NCBI RefSeq assembly: GCF_026686735.1
Contig: NZ_CP113432.1
Location: forward strand, 3,399,001 to 3,463,000
Reading direction: 5' to 3'
Length of the DNA: 64,000 bases
Source: Pseudomonas triclosanedens
Lineage (GTDB): Bacteria; Pseudomonadota; Gammaproteobacteria; Pseudomonadales; Pseudomonadaceae
Positions 28,202-36,997 of this stretch are shown one piece after another. Position 1 is the stretch's first letter. Each line of letters opens with the position of its first letter. The notes beneath the pieces were generated by a model. That model was given only the letters and a program-made list of their open reading frames with translations, searched no databases and was not told the DNA's origin. Made by a program: the position numbers and the translations under genes.

Positions 28202-29325
28202 GCGCGGCCGGATTCTGGCGGCGCCTGCTGTCGCTGACCCGCAAGGAGGTCCGCCAACTGGTGCGCGACCGCAGCAACCTGCTGATCGGCATCGGCCTGC
28301 CCATCGCGCTGATCCTCATCTTCGGCTACGGCCTGTCGCTGGACGTCAAGCGCGCGATCATCGCCATCGTCCTCGAAGACCCTTCCCCCGTGGCGCGGGA
28401 CGTAGCCGCCAGCATCAGCCGCACCGAGTACCTGGAGCCGCACCTGGTGCGCTCGTTCGCCGAGGGCGAAGCGCTGATGAAGCGCCGCGAGGTGGATGCG
28501 CTGGTGCAGGTGCCGCCGGACTTCACCCGCCAGTTGAACGACGGCAACGCGCAGATCATGGTACTGGTGCAAGGCTCGGACGCCACCCGCGCCGCCAGCG
28601 TCTCCACCTACGTCAGCAGCGCCCTGGCCGGCTGGGGCGCCAAGCAGGCCGACCGCAACGCCGGGCAGGCCCAGGGTGGCGCGGTCACCATCGTCCAGCG
28701 CATGTGGTTCAACGCCGCCAACACCAGCACCTGGTACCTGGTTCCGGGGCTGATCGTGCTGATCATGACCCTGGTGGGCGCCTTCCTCACCGCCCTGGTG
28801 ATGGCGCGCGAATGGGAGCGCGGCACCCTGGAGGCGCTGTTCGTCACCCCCGTGCGACCCGTGGAAATCCTGCTGGCGAAGATCATTCCCTGCTTCGCCG
28901 TCGGCATGATCGGCCTGGCGTTGTGCCTGATCGCCGCGCGCGTCCTGTTCGACGTGCCGCTGTATGGCTCCTTCGTGGTGCTGGTGATCGCCTCGATGCT
29001 CTACATGCTGGTGGCCCTCGGCATCGGCCTGCTGATCTCGGCGGTGACCAAGAACCAGTTCCTCGCCAGCCAGATCGCCCTGCTCGCCAGCTTCCTGCCG
29101 GCGATGATGCTCTCGGGCTTCATCTTCGACCTGCGCAACGTGCCGACCGCCATCCGGATCATCGGCAACCTGCTGCCGGCGACTTACTTCATGGAGCTGG
29201 TGAAGTCGCTATTCCTGGCCGGCGACTTCTGGCCGATGATCTTCAAGAACTGCGCGATCCTCGCCGGCTACGCGGTAGCCTTGCTCGGACTGGCGCGGGC
29301 AGTGACCCGCAAGCGGCTGGACTAG
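28198..29325 (+). CDS. ABC-2 permease, first
   Basis: 375 residues with the ABC-2 layout: one N-terminal helix after a positively charged RKEVRQLVRDRSN, a large extracytoplasmic domain (about 45-170), then five helices towards the C-terminus. It is probably one half of the export channel, paired with the permease at 29470. The ATGA overlap with the ATPase gene indicates coupled translation. Related YbhS/YhhJ systems export drugs or hydrophobic compounds; the cargo here is unknown. Confidence 0.9.
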
Positions 29326-29469
29326 AACATGTCCAAGGTCTCGCCGAGCACAGCCCGGCCAACGCGCAAACGGGCGAAGAACCGCAGTTCGCACTCTGTA
29401 GATGGGCATTCCGGGCCTGGTCCCACCCTATGGGCAGGCACAGGCAGACATTGAGCAGGTTCTGACGAC

Positions 29470-30573
29470 ATGGAATTTCTCTGGCGCATCCTCAACCTCT
29501 GGCGCAAGGAACTGCTGGTGATCCTCAAGGACCCGGCCAACCGCATCGTGCTGGTGGCACCGGTGCTGATGCAGAGCGTGCTGTTCGGCTACGCGGTGAC
29601 CTTCGACCTCAACGACGCGCCCTACGCCCTGCTCGACCTGAGCCGCGGCGAAGCGTCCACCGAGCTGGCCTCGCGCCTGGATGGCAGCGGCATCTTCCAC
29701 CGGGTCGCGACCCTGACACGGGTCGAGGAAATCCAGACGCTGATCGATGAACAGAAAGCCCTGCTGGTGATCCACATTCCCGCCGACTTCCAGACCCGCC
29801 TGGCCCAGGGCGACGCCGCGCCGATCCAGGTGATCCTCGACGGGCGCAACTCCAACACCGCCGGATCGGCGGCTGCCGGCCTCGCCGAAGTGGTGGGCAC
29901 CTTCAACCGCGACATGGGCCTGGCGACGCCGCCGGTCAGCGTGGTGAGCCGCTCCTGGTACAACCCCAACCTGGAAACCCGCTGGCCGCTGATCCCCGCG
30001 CTGATCGCCACCCTGAGCATGATGCAGACACTCATGCTCACCGCCCTGTCGGTGGCCCGCGAACGCGAGCAAGGCACCTTCGACCAGCTTCTGGTGACAC
30101 CTTACACACCGCTGGAAATCATGCTCGGCAAGGCGATTCCACCGACCCTGATCGGGCTCGCCCAGGCCACCCTGGTCCTGCTCATGGCGCTGTTCTGGTT
30201 CGACATCCCGATGGCCGGCTCGCTGCTGAACCTCTACGGCGGCCTCGCGGTATTCACCATCGCCTGCGTCGGCCTGGGCATGTCGATCTCCGCCATCTCG
30301 CTGAACATGCAGCAGGCGATGCTCTACACCTTCGTGCTGATCATGCCGCTGACGCTGCTCTCAGGCCTCGCCACGCCCGTGCGCAACATGCCCGAGTTCC
30401 TGCAGATCGTGACCTACGCGAACCCACTGCGCTTCGGTATCGACCTGATCCAGCGCGTCTACCTGGAAGGCGCGAGCCTCACCGACGTGGGGCTCAACCT
30501 GATACCCATGCTGGTGGTCGCCGCCGTCACCCTGCCGCTCGCCTCGTGGCTGTTCCGCCACCGGCTTGCGTAA
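29470..30573 (+). CDS. ABC-2 permease, second
   Basis: 367 residues with the same architecture as its neighbour (charged N-terminus LWRKELLVILKDPANR, one helix, large periplasmic domain, five helices), matching YbhR-like partners. A 144-base gap without a reading frame separates it from the first permease; the other genes overlap, so the gap is atypical. The operon order is adaptor, ATPase, permease, permease, outer-membrane factor. Confidence 0.9.
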   Translation: MEFLWRILNLWRKELLVILKDPANRIVLVAPVLMQSVLFGYAVTFDLNDAPYALLDLSRGEASTELASRLDGSGIFHRVATLTRVEEIQTLIDEQKALLVIHIPADFQTRLAQGDAAPIQVILDGRNSNTAGSAAAGLAEVVGTFNRDMGLATPPVSVVSRSWYNPNLETRWPLIPALIATLSMMQTLMLTALSVAREREQGTFDQLLVTPYTPLEIMLGKAIPPTLIGLAQATLVLLMALFWFDIPMAGSLLNLYGGLAVFTIACVGLGMSISAISLNMQQAMLYTFVLIMPLTLLSGLATPVRNMPEFLQIVTYANPLRFGIDLIQRVYLEGASLTDVGLNLIPMLVVAAVTLPLASWLFRHRLA

Positions 30574-30638
30574 CGGATAACCCGGCATGATCGAGCAACC
30601 CACGACCCTGGGCGAGCCACCCTCGGAAGCCAACAGAC

Positions 30639-30887
30639 ATGGACGACAGCGGCCACTCCATCGTATTTCTCGTCACCCAGCTCCTGCTGCCGTTCGGGCT
30701 GGGATACCTGTATTGCCGGAAAAAGGGCACTCCCACGCGTCGTGGCAGGCGGGCGGCATCTTCCTGATCGCGCTGTCGCTGGCGATGGGCTTTCCGCCCG
30801 GCGATTCGAGGAGTCCTCGGATGACGATGACCGGCACCGTTGACACTGGTATTCGTGCTTGCGCCGCTGCCGCGCCGGCAAACCTGA
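30639..30887 (+). pseudogene. Possible frameshifted small membrane protein
   Basis: An ATG at 30639 opens a frame with a strong membrane segment (SIVFLVTQLLLPFGLGYLYC) that stops at 30765-30767. After a run of five A at 30720-30724, the -1 frame continues with a second membrane-like segment (AGGIFLIALSLAMGF). A third hydrophobic stretch, LTLVFVLAPL, lies in yet another frame before a TGA at 30885-30887. The pattern suggests a decayed or mis-sequenced small two- or three-helix protein between the permease and NodT-like genes. The rest of the 327-base gap holds nothing else I can identify. Confidence 0.3.
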
Positions 30888-30900
30888 GAGGGTGTAACCC

Positions 30901-32397
30901 ATGAACCGCACCTCCCGCCTCGCCTCCTTCGCCCTGCTCGGCGCCAGCCTGGCCGGCTGCGCCGTCGGCCCCGACTACGAGGCGCCCAAGGCCCAGGCGC
31001 CGGCCAGTTGGCAGGCCGCGCATTCCGGCAATGGGCAACTGCCCCCGGCCGAGGGGAGTGTCCGCCTCACCGAGGACTGGTGGACGCTGTTCAACGACCC
31101 GGTGCTGAACAACCTGCAACGACGCGCCGACAAGGCCAGCCCGGACCTCAACACCGCCGTGCTGCGCTTCGCCCAGAGCCGCATGCAGCGGCAGATGGTG
31201 GCCGCCCAGCGCGGCGTCGACGTCAACGCATCCGGCGCGGTGAATCGCCAGCGCATGAGCGAAAACGGCGCCAACGCCCTGATGATCCAGCGCATCGCCC
31301 CCGGCGCCGACAGTGACGAAATCAGCAAGGTGCTGGCACAGCCCTTCACGCTCTACCAGGCCGGCTTCGACGCCTCCTGGGAGCCCGACCTCTGGGGCCG
31401 CATCCGCCGCTCCATCGAAGCAGCCGACGCCAGCGTGGCGGCGCAGCAGGCGATGTTCTACGAGACCCGCCTGGGCGTCTCGGCCGAACTGGCGCGGGCC
31501 TACTTCGAACTGCGCGGCGTGCAGCAGCAGATCGCCGTTGCCAGGCAGGACATCGCCGCCACCGAGGAGTCCCTGCAACTGATCCAGGTACGCGCCGACG
31601 GCGGGCTGGTGGACGACTTCGACGTGGAGCGCCAGCGCGGCCAGCTCGCCGAGCTGCGCGCCAGCCTGCCGCAATTGCAGGCCAGCGAAAGCGCAGCGAT
31701 CAACCAGATCGGCGTGCTGATCGGCGCTGAGCCCGGCAGCCTGCGCGACGACCTCAAGCCCGTTGCACAACCTGCACCGCAAACGCCAGACCTCAGCCTC
31801 GGCGTACCCTCCGAACTGGCCCGCCGGCGCCCGGATATCCGCGCCGCAGAAGCCCAACTGCACGCCGCCACGGCCAATATCGGCGTCGCCGTCGCCGACC
31901 TCTACCCAGCCATCCGCCTGGGCGCCAGCTTCGGCTACGAATCGGCGGACGATGGCAAGTTCAGCGACTGGGGCAGCCGCACCTGGAGCGTCGGGCCGAG
32001 CCTGTCCCTGCCGATCTTCGACAACGGCCGCCGCCGCTCGCAGATCAATCTGCGCAAGCTCGAACAGCAGGAAGCCGCCGTGTCCTACCAGCAAACCGTG
32101 CTCAGGGCCTGGCAGGAAGTCGACGACGCCCTGAGCCAGTACGGCGCCGAACGACAGCGCAACCAGCGGCTGCAGGAGAAGCTGAGCAGCAGCGGCGCCG
32201 CCTACGGCATGGCCAAGGCCCGCTACGCAGGCGGCATGACCGACTTCCTGGTGGAACTGGACGCCCAGCGCGCCTACCTGCAATCACGCCGTGACGTGGT
32301 GGACAGCGACACGCAGCTGCGACTGACCCTGATCGCCCTGTGCAAGGCCCTGGGCGGCGGGACACCCGTGACGGAGGGGGCGGCCAGCCGCTCCTGA
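30901..32397 (+). CDS. NodT/OprM-family outer-membrane efflux lipoprotein
   Basis: 498 residues. A signal peptide ends in the lipobox LAGC (C20), followed by AVGPDYEAP, typical of OprM-like outer-membrane factors. Two repeated OEP domains contain the long alpha-helical coiled coils (for example around QQIAVARQDIAATEESLQ). As a trimer it should form the outer-membrane and periplasmic duct for the upstream ABC-2 pump. A GAGAGGG ribosome site precedes the ATG. It ends in a 32-base convergent gap with the next gene. Confidence 0.9.
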   Translation: MNRTSRLASFALLGASLAGCAVGPDYEAPKAQAPASWQAAHSGNGQLPPAEGSVRLTEDWWTLFNDPVLNNLQRRADKASPDLNTAVLRFAQSRMQRQMVAAQRGVDVNASGAVNRQRMSENGANALMIQRIAPGADSDEISKVLAQPFTLYQAGFDASWEPDLWGRIRRSIEAADASVAAQQAMFYETRLGVSAELARAYFELRGVQQQIAVARQDIAATEESLQLIQVRADGGLVDDFDVERQRGQLAELRASLPQLQASESAAINQIGVLIGAEPGSLRDDLKPVAQPAPQTPDLSLGVPSELARRRPDIRAAEAQLHAATANIGVAVADLYPAIRLGASFGYESADDGKFSDWGSRTWSVGPSLSLPIFDNGRRRSQINLRKLEQQEAAVSYQQTVLRAWQEVDDALSQYGAERQRNQRLQEKLSSSGAAYGMAKARYAGGMTDFLVELDAQRAYLQSRRDVVDSDTQLRLTLIALCKALGGGTPVTEGAASRS

Positions 32398-32429
32398 CCC
32401 AGCCTCGCAGCGGGACTCCCGGCGCGCGT

Positions 32430-33059
32430 CTATCGATCGCCGCCGGATCGATCCGGCGACGCCAGCCTGCCATCGCGCAGATCCTTGGCCACACGCCGCT
32501 GTATCTCGTAGGCCGGCGCTTCCACGGCGTCGTAGTCCTGGGTGTAGCGGGTGGCGAAGCCCTGTACGCCCCACTCCCGGTACTGCTGGACATGGAACAG
32601 CTCGTGCGCCCATAGCGCGACGTTCTTCTGCGCATCTTCCTCGCTGCGGAACACCACTACGTCAACCAGGGTGACGGCCTCGGTATCGGGGTTCTGCATG
32701 ATCGCCTGGGCGGCGTTGAGTTCATCCAGGGCGCCGGTGGAGTAGCGCGCCGTCATCAGCACTTCGTCCGGGAAGTACGCCTGCAACTGCGCCCGGATAT
32801 CCAGCGGCATGGGCTGGGTGCCGCTCTGCTCGGCCTGGTCGCGGGACTGTTGCAGCCACACCGCCAGCGCCTGGGCAGCCATCTTCCGGCCGTCGGCGAG
32901 CACCGGGCCGAGAACCGTGGCGAGATCGGGAATGCAAACGCAGGTCTGCTCGCATATCTGCCGCTGGCCTTCCGGGCAGGCGAGCACGGCGACGGAGGCG
33001 GCCAACCCGGCAAGCAGCGCCAGCCGGCGCAGGAAGCGGGTCGGAACGAGGGATGGCAT
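32430..33059 (-). CDS. DUF4157-like exported metalloprotease-type protein
   Basis: 209 residues with a signal peptide (FLRRLALLAGLAASVAVLA). A Cys-rich segment follows (CPEGQRQICEQTCVC). The zinc motif HELFH (152-156) lies in ALWAHELFHVQQY, with E180 a possible third ligand. This matches the DUF4157 type often found in toxin-linked or envelope proteins, but here it stands alone. The ATG at 33059 was chosen at the signal peptide; a frame extension to 33107 looks non-coding. Activity and target are unknown. Confidence 0.7.
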   Translation of the reverse strand: MPSLVPTRFLRRLALLAGLAASVAVLACPEGQRQICEQTCVCIPDLATVLGPVLADGRKMAAQALAVWLQQSRDQAEQSGTQPMPLDIRAQLQAYFPDEVLMTARYSTGALDELNAAQAIMQNPDTEAVTLVDVVVFRSEEDAQKNVALWAHELFHVQQYREWGVQGFATRYTQDYDAVEAPAYEIQRRVAKDLRDGRLASPDRSGGDR

Positions 33060-33184
33060 GGGGGCTCCGGAGCGACGGGAGAAGGTACGGTGGCGGTTGG
33101 ACCACACCGCTGCGCGATCATGCCATGCCGCCGGAAAAAAAGAGTACTGGCACCCGGCAGGAAGTTTCTGCTAGCGTGTGGCCC

Positions 33185-33247
33185 ATGAATGCCGCCAATC
33201 GCACCTTCCAGCAGATTATTACCACCATCACGCCGATGGTGGGTTAG
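33185..33247 (+). CDS. Leader peptide, Thr/Ile-rich, 20 codons
   Basis: MNAANRTFQQIITTITPMVG is encoded just before a terminator hairpin. Codons 11-16 are Ile-Ile-Thr-Thr-Ile-Thr, recalling the ITTT-rich thrL leader of enteric bacteria. No strong Shine-Dalgarno is visible. The Thr/Ile codons overlap one arm of a hairpin that excludes the antiterminator (see the attenuator entry). Genes downstream are not amino-acid biosynthetic, which is unexpected. Confidence 0.6.
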   Translation: MNAANRTFQQIITTITPMVG

Positions 33248-33291
33248 CGCATTTCCGCGAACAACCAAACCCGCCTCCCGGCGGGTTTTTT
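33221..33291 (+). promoter_or_regulatory. Attenuator-like set of alternative hairpins
   Basis: Four segments: 1 at 33222-33229 (in the Thr/Ile codons), 2 at 33235-33245 (end of leader), 3 at 33268-33275 and 4 at 33280-33287, followed by six T. Segments 1 and 2 pair over 8 bases, 2 and 3 over 8 with one G-U, and 3 and 4 over 8. A ribosome stalled on Thr/Ile codons would cover segment 1, free segment 2 to pair with 3 and prevent termination. Confidence 0.6.
33268..33291 (+). terminator. Rho-independent terminator within the leader
   Basis: AACCCGCC (33268-33275), loop TCCC, GGCGGGTT (33280-33287), then T to 33291. It lies 21 bases after the leader-peptide stop and 39 bases before the SnoaL-like start, so it would cut transcription before the operon. 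Confidence 0.8.
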
Positions 33292-33330
33292 AATGCCCGC
33301 CGTCCGAGGCCTTCCCGTGAGGAGACATCG

Positions 33331-33723
33331 ATGGACCAGGCAATCCACCCGTTGCAAGCGCTCATCCAGGCCGCCGACGAGGCTATCGGCCGCGAGGACT
33401 TCGACGCGCTAATCGACTTCTATAGCGACGACGCCCTGCTGGTGGTCAAGCCCGGCCTGCTGGCGCGTGGCAAGGCGCAGATCCGCCAGGCATTCATCGC
33501 CATCGCCGAACACTTCGGCCACGCCCTGCGGGTGCGCCAGGGCCGCCTGGAGATCCTCGAATCCGGCGACACCGCCCTGGTGGTCGCCCAGACCCTGCTG
33601 GACACCACCCACGGCAAGCTGACCCGCCGCGCCACCTACGTCTTCCGCCGCGAGGCCGATGGCGCCTGGCGCTGCGCAGTGGACAATTCCTATGGCACCG
33701 ACCTGCTGGAAGCGACGACATGA
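33331..33723 (+). CDS. SnoaL-like/DUF4440 small protein
   Basis: 130 residues with an NTF2-like cone fold: DEAIGREDFDALIDFYSDDALLVVKPG, a following IRQAFIAIAEHF helix and terminal strands (RRATYVFRREADGAWRCAVDNSYG). Such proteins are small hydrolases, isomerases or binding proteins; no catalytic set can be assigned. A GAGGAG ribosome site precedes the ATG. Its stop overlaps the next start (ATGA). It is the first gene after the Thr/Ile leader. Confidence 0.8.
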   Translation: MDQAIHPLQALIQAADEAIGREDFDALIDFYSDDALLVVKPGLLARGKAQIRQAFIAIAEHFGHALRVRQGRLEILESGDTALVVAQTLLDTTHGKLTRRATYVFRREADGAWRCAVDNSYGTDLLEATT

Positions 33724-34211
33724 CGACACACACAGGCACGCTGCACCTGCTGTGCGGCAAGGCGGCATCGGGCAAGTCCTGCCTGGCGAAGACGCTGGCG
33801 GAAGCGCCGGGCACGGTGCTGCTGGCCGAGGAGCAATGGCTGGTGGAGCTGTTCCCCTGGGGCATCAGCACAGCGGACGACTACCTGCTCTATGCCCGCC
33901 GCGTGCGCAAGGTGATGGGCCCCCATGTGGTGGGCCTGCTGCGCGCCGGCACCAGCGTGGTACTGGACATCCCCGCCAACACCCTGGCCGACCGCCGTTG
34001 GCTGATCGACCTGGCGGAACAGGCAGGTGCCCCGCATTGCCTGCATTTCCTCGATATCGACGCCGCCACCTGCCGCAATCGCCTGCTGGCACGACATGCC
34101 CTGGCACCACTGGCGGCGACGCTGGACCCGGCGGGCTACGAAGCGCTCAATCGCTACTTCGTCGCCCCCCGGCCCGAGGAAAGACTCCAGGTGCAGCGCC
34201 ATTGCGCCTGA
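33720..34211 (+). CDS. P-loop kinase-like protein
   Basis: 163 residues of the AAA_33/zeta-toxin-like kinase group. Walker A is GKAASGKS (13-20), and VVLDIPAN fits a Walker B-like strand. The fold suggests phosphorylation of a small molecule, for example an aminoglycoside-like or amino alcohol substrate; none can be named. It is coupled to the SnoaL-like gene by a four-base overlap, so the two products probably act together. Confidence 0.75.
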   Translation: MTTHTGTLHLLCGKAASGKSCLAKTLAEAPGTVLLAEEQWLVELFPWGISTADDYLLYARRVRKVMGPHVVGLLRAGTSVVLDIPANTLADRRWLIDLAEQAGAPHCLHFLDIDAATCRNRLLARHALAPLAATLDPAGYEALNRYFVAPRPEERLQVQRHCA

Positions 34212-34251
34212 TACGCGTAGAATCGCCGCCCCGACCGGAAAGACCCGAAGC

Positions 34252-35190
34252 ATGAATACCGACGCCATCGCCACCTTGCGCCAGCAACTGATCGACGCTC
34301 TCAACCCCGCTCCCGCGGAAGCCCGCCGCCTGTTCCACGGCCGCGGGCGCCGCTGGCCAGGGCTGGAGCAGTTGACCGCCGACTGGCTGCAAGGGGTGTT
34401 GCTGGTATCGTTGTTCCGCGAACCGGCGGCGGACGAGCTGGCCGCGCTCAAGGCCATGCTGACCGGGCTGACCGACAGCGAAACCTGGCGCGCCGCTGGC
34501 GCCCGCAGCCTGATGTTGCAGCACCGCTACGTACTGGAAAGCACCCTGGAAGTGCTGCACGGCGAAGAGCTGGACGGCTGGCAGATCAGCGAACACGACC
34601 TGCGCTACCAACTGGACCTGGGCCGCAAGCAGAACAGCGGGCTGTTCCTCGACATGCGCTACGGCCGCCAGTGGGTGCAGGCCAACGCCGGTGGCCTGCG
34701 GGTGCTCAACCTGTTCGCCTACACCTGCGGCTTCTCGGTGGCGGCCATCGCCGGCGGCGCGCAGAAAGTCGTCAACCTCGACATGGCCCGCGCCGCCCTT
34801 AGCCGTGGCCGCGACAACCACCGTCTAAATGGTCACGACCTGTCTCGGGTGAGCTTCCTCGACCACGACCTGTTCAAGTCCTGGGGGAAGGTGAAGAAGC
34901 ACGGTCCCTACGACCTGATCATCATCGACCCGCCGAGTTTCCAGAAGGGCAGCTTCGTCCTCGACAAGGACTATGCCCGCGTCCTCCGCCGCCTGCCGGA
35001 GTTACTTGAGGGGCGCGGCACCGTGCTGGCCTGCGTGAACGATCCGGCCGTCGGTGCCGACTTCCTCATCCAGGGTATGGCCACCGAGGCGCCGCAACTG
35101 CGCTTCGTCGAGCGCTTGGCCAACCCGCCGGAGTTCGCCGACATCGATGCGGACAGCGGCTTGAAGGCGCTGGTATTCCGGCTGGATTGA
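34252..35190 (+). CDS. RlmI-like SAM-dependent methyltransferase
   Basis: 312 residues. Motif I is VLNLFAYTCGFSVAA (151-165) and the catalytic DPPSF is at 226-230, the signature of 23S rRNA methyltransferases RlmI and RlmKL. It lacks the N-terminal PUA domain of RlmI, so the target base may differ. The ATG at 34252 follows GAAGC-type purines; the frame is open further upstream but homology starts here. It follows the kinase gene after 40 bases and may share the leader-controlled transcript. Confidence 0.8.
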   Translation: MNTDAIATLRQQLIDALNPAPAEARRLFHGRGRRWPGLEQLTADWLQGVLLVSLFREPAADELAALKAMLTGLTDSETWRAAGARSLMLQHRYVLESTLEVLHGEELDGWQISEHDLRYQLDLGRKQNSGLFLDMRYGRQWVQANAGGLRVLNLFAYTCGFSVAAIAGGAQKVVNLDMARAALSRGRDNHRLNGHDLSRVSFLDHDLFKSWGKVKKHGPYDLIIIDPPSFQKGSFVLDKDYARVLRRLPELLEGRGTVLACVNDPAVGADFLIQGMATEAPQLRFVERLANPPEFADIDADSGLKALVFRLD

Positions 35191-35356
35191 CCGGCTGAAA
35201 TGCCGTGGTGCGAGCCGCCGACAGACCAGATCGGGGATCGCAAGCCGGAACGCCCAGGCCAATGCAGGGCCTGCCCGATGAAAGGCCGGCAGAACCCTTG
35301 CGGCCAGGCCTCCCGCTTGCCATCCTAGGCACTGTATGTAAAACCAGTACCTGCCA

Positions 35357-36997
35357 ATGCCCGCGCCGCTTGCCCCCAGCCTCTACTACCTGAGCAACTT
35401 CCACCGCGCCCTCGACTGGATCGACGAACGCTACGCCGACCTGCTCGACGCCGAAGAGGCAGCCTTCATCGCCGGCTTCCGCGAACTGCCGCTGCCGTCG
35501 CAGGCGCTGCTGGTGCGCCTGGCGATGCGCAAGGGGCCGCACTTTCGCGCCGGCAAGCTGAGCTATGCCGAAATCGGCGACATATCCGAAGCTGCCGCGC
35601 CACTGCTGGAGCTGGGCTGGCTGAGCGACTCTTATCCGCTGGCCCTGGACGAACTGCTGCCGCTGCTGCTCAAGGACGAACTCATCGCCCGCTTCCACGA
35701 TGACCTGCCGCGCGCCTCGCTGAAAAAGGCCGAGCTCTATGAACACCTGCACGCCTATCACGATCAGGTAAAGACCTTCGCCGGCTGGTACCCGGACCTC
35801 GACCGTCTCTACACCCTGATGGCGACACCACTGTGCGACCGCCTACGCCTGCTGTTCTTCGGCAACCTGCAGCAGGACTGGTCCGAATTCGTCCTCGCCG
35901 ATCTCGGCATCTTCCGTTACGAAAGCGTGCCCTTCACTGCCGACTCCCGCGCCTTCCGCTGCCGCGACGACCTGGAAACCTACATCCATCTGTGGAATGG
36001 CGCCGTGCGCTTCGAAGCGGGCGAACCCATCGCCGAACTGCTGGCCGAGCTGGGCGACTTGCGTACCGACAACCCCTACCTGCAAGCCCGCCACGGCCGT
36101 CTGCTGTACCGCATGGCCTACCAGTTGGAACGTGAGGGCGAGCTGGACGCCGCGCTGGCTCTGTATCGACGCACTGCCGCCGAGGGCTCGCGGCAGCGGC
36201 AGATTCGCGTACTGGAACGCCTGCAACGCTTCGACGAAGCCCACGCGCTGGTGCTGGCCGCGCTGGCCGCACCGGAAAGCGACGGCGAGCTGCAACTGGT
36301 GGAACGCGCGCGTACCCGGCTGGTCCGCCAGCTCGGCTTGCCAAAGGACAAACCCGGCAAGCCCACACCACCACTGCGCATCGACCTGGAACTGCCCCGC
36401 CCGGACTTCAACGTGGAGTTCGCGGTGCAGGCCGTGCTCCATGAAGACGCCGCGCCGGTCTACTACGTGGAGAACGCGCTCATCTGCAGCCTGTTCGGGC
36501 TGCTCTGCTGGGAAGTGATCTTCGCCCCGCTTCCCGGCGCCTTCTTCCACCCCTTCCAGGCCGGGCCGAGCGACCTCAACCGTGCCGACTTCGTCACCCG
36601 CCGCGCGGAAGGCTTCGCCGCGCGCCTAGCCCTGCTCGACGGCAACACCTATCGCGCGGCGATCCGTGACACCTATACCGCCAAGTCCGGCATTCTCTCG
36701 CCCTTCGTGCACTGGGAACTGCTCGATGAGAACCTGCTGGAGCAGGCCCTGCAGTGCCTGCCGGCAGCGCACCTGAAACTGTGGTTCGAACGCCTTCTGG
36801 CCGACCCGAAGGCCAACCGCGCCGGCATGCCCGACCTGATCCAGTTCTGGCCCGATGAGGCGCGTTACCGGATGATCGAGGTGAAAGGCCCCGGCGACCG
36901 CCTGCAGGACAACCAGAAGCGCTGGCTGGACTTCTGCGCCAAGCACGGCATGCCCGTGGAAGTCTGCTACGTGCGCTGGCAGGAGGAGCCCGCTTGA
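35357..36997 (+). CDS. FAN1-like VRR-NUC structure-specific nuclease
   Basis: 546 residues. The C-terminal VRR-NUC domain carries the PD-(D/E)xK triad: D493 in GMPDLIQF, E508 and K510 in IEVKGP, with the following QxxW (NQKRW). The N-terminal part contains a SAP-like and TPR-like helical region as in FAN1. FAN1 enzymes cut branched DNA and repair interstrand crosslinks; a P. aeruginosa homologue has been studied structurally. Its TGA overlaps the TTG start of a helicase-nuclease gene (TTGA), so both are co-translated. Confidence 0.9.
   Translation: MPAPLAPSLYYLSNFHRALDWIDERYADLLDAEEAAFIAGFRELPLPSQALLVRLAMRKGPHFRAGKLSYAEIGDISEAAAPLLELGWLSDSYPLALDELLPLLLKDELIARFHDDLPRASLKKAELYEHLHAYHDQVKTFAGWYPDLDRLYTLMATPLCDRLRLLFFGNLQQDWSEFVLADLGIFRYESVPFTADSRAFRCRDDLETYIHLWNGAVRFEAGEPIAELLAELGDLRTDNPYLQARHGRLLYRMAYQLEREGELDAALALYRRTAAEGSRQRQIRVLERLQRFDEAHALVLAALAAPESDGELQLVERARTRLVRQLGLPKDKPGKPTPPLRIDLELPRPDFNVEFAVQAVLHEDAAPVYYVENALICSLFGLLCWEVIFAPLPGAFFHPFQAGPSDLNRADFVTRRAEGFAARLALLDGNTYRAAIRDTYTAKSGILSPFVHWELLDENLLEQALQCLPAAHLKLWFERLLADPKANRAGMPDLIQFWPDEARYRMIEVKGPGDRLQDNQKRWLDFCAKHGMPVEVCYVRWQEEPA

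Noticed and set aside
30717..30730. Programmed -1 frameshift at AAAAAG in the small membrane gene
   Set aside because: The heptamer lacks an A in the first position (it reads GAAAAAG), and a second frame change would still be needed; loss or error is simpler.
33140..33170. Sigma-54 promoter (TGGCAC) before the leader peptide
   Set aside because: The GC expected ten bases downstream is not at the required spacing.
33178..33330. Tyr-Tyr-His-His-His stretch in the frame leading into the SnoaL gene, as a histidine leader
   Set aside because: The frame has no ribosome site or stop near the terminator, while the 20-codon frame at 33185 has correct spacing and Thr/Ile codons coincide with the stem.
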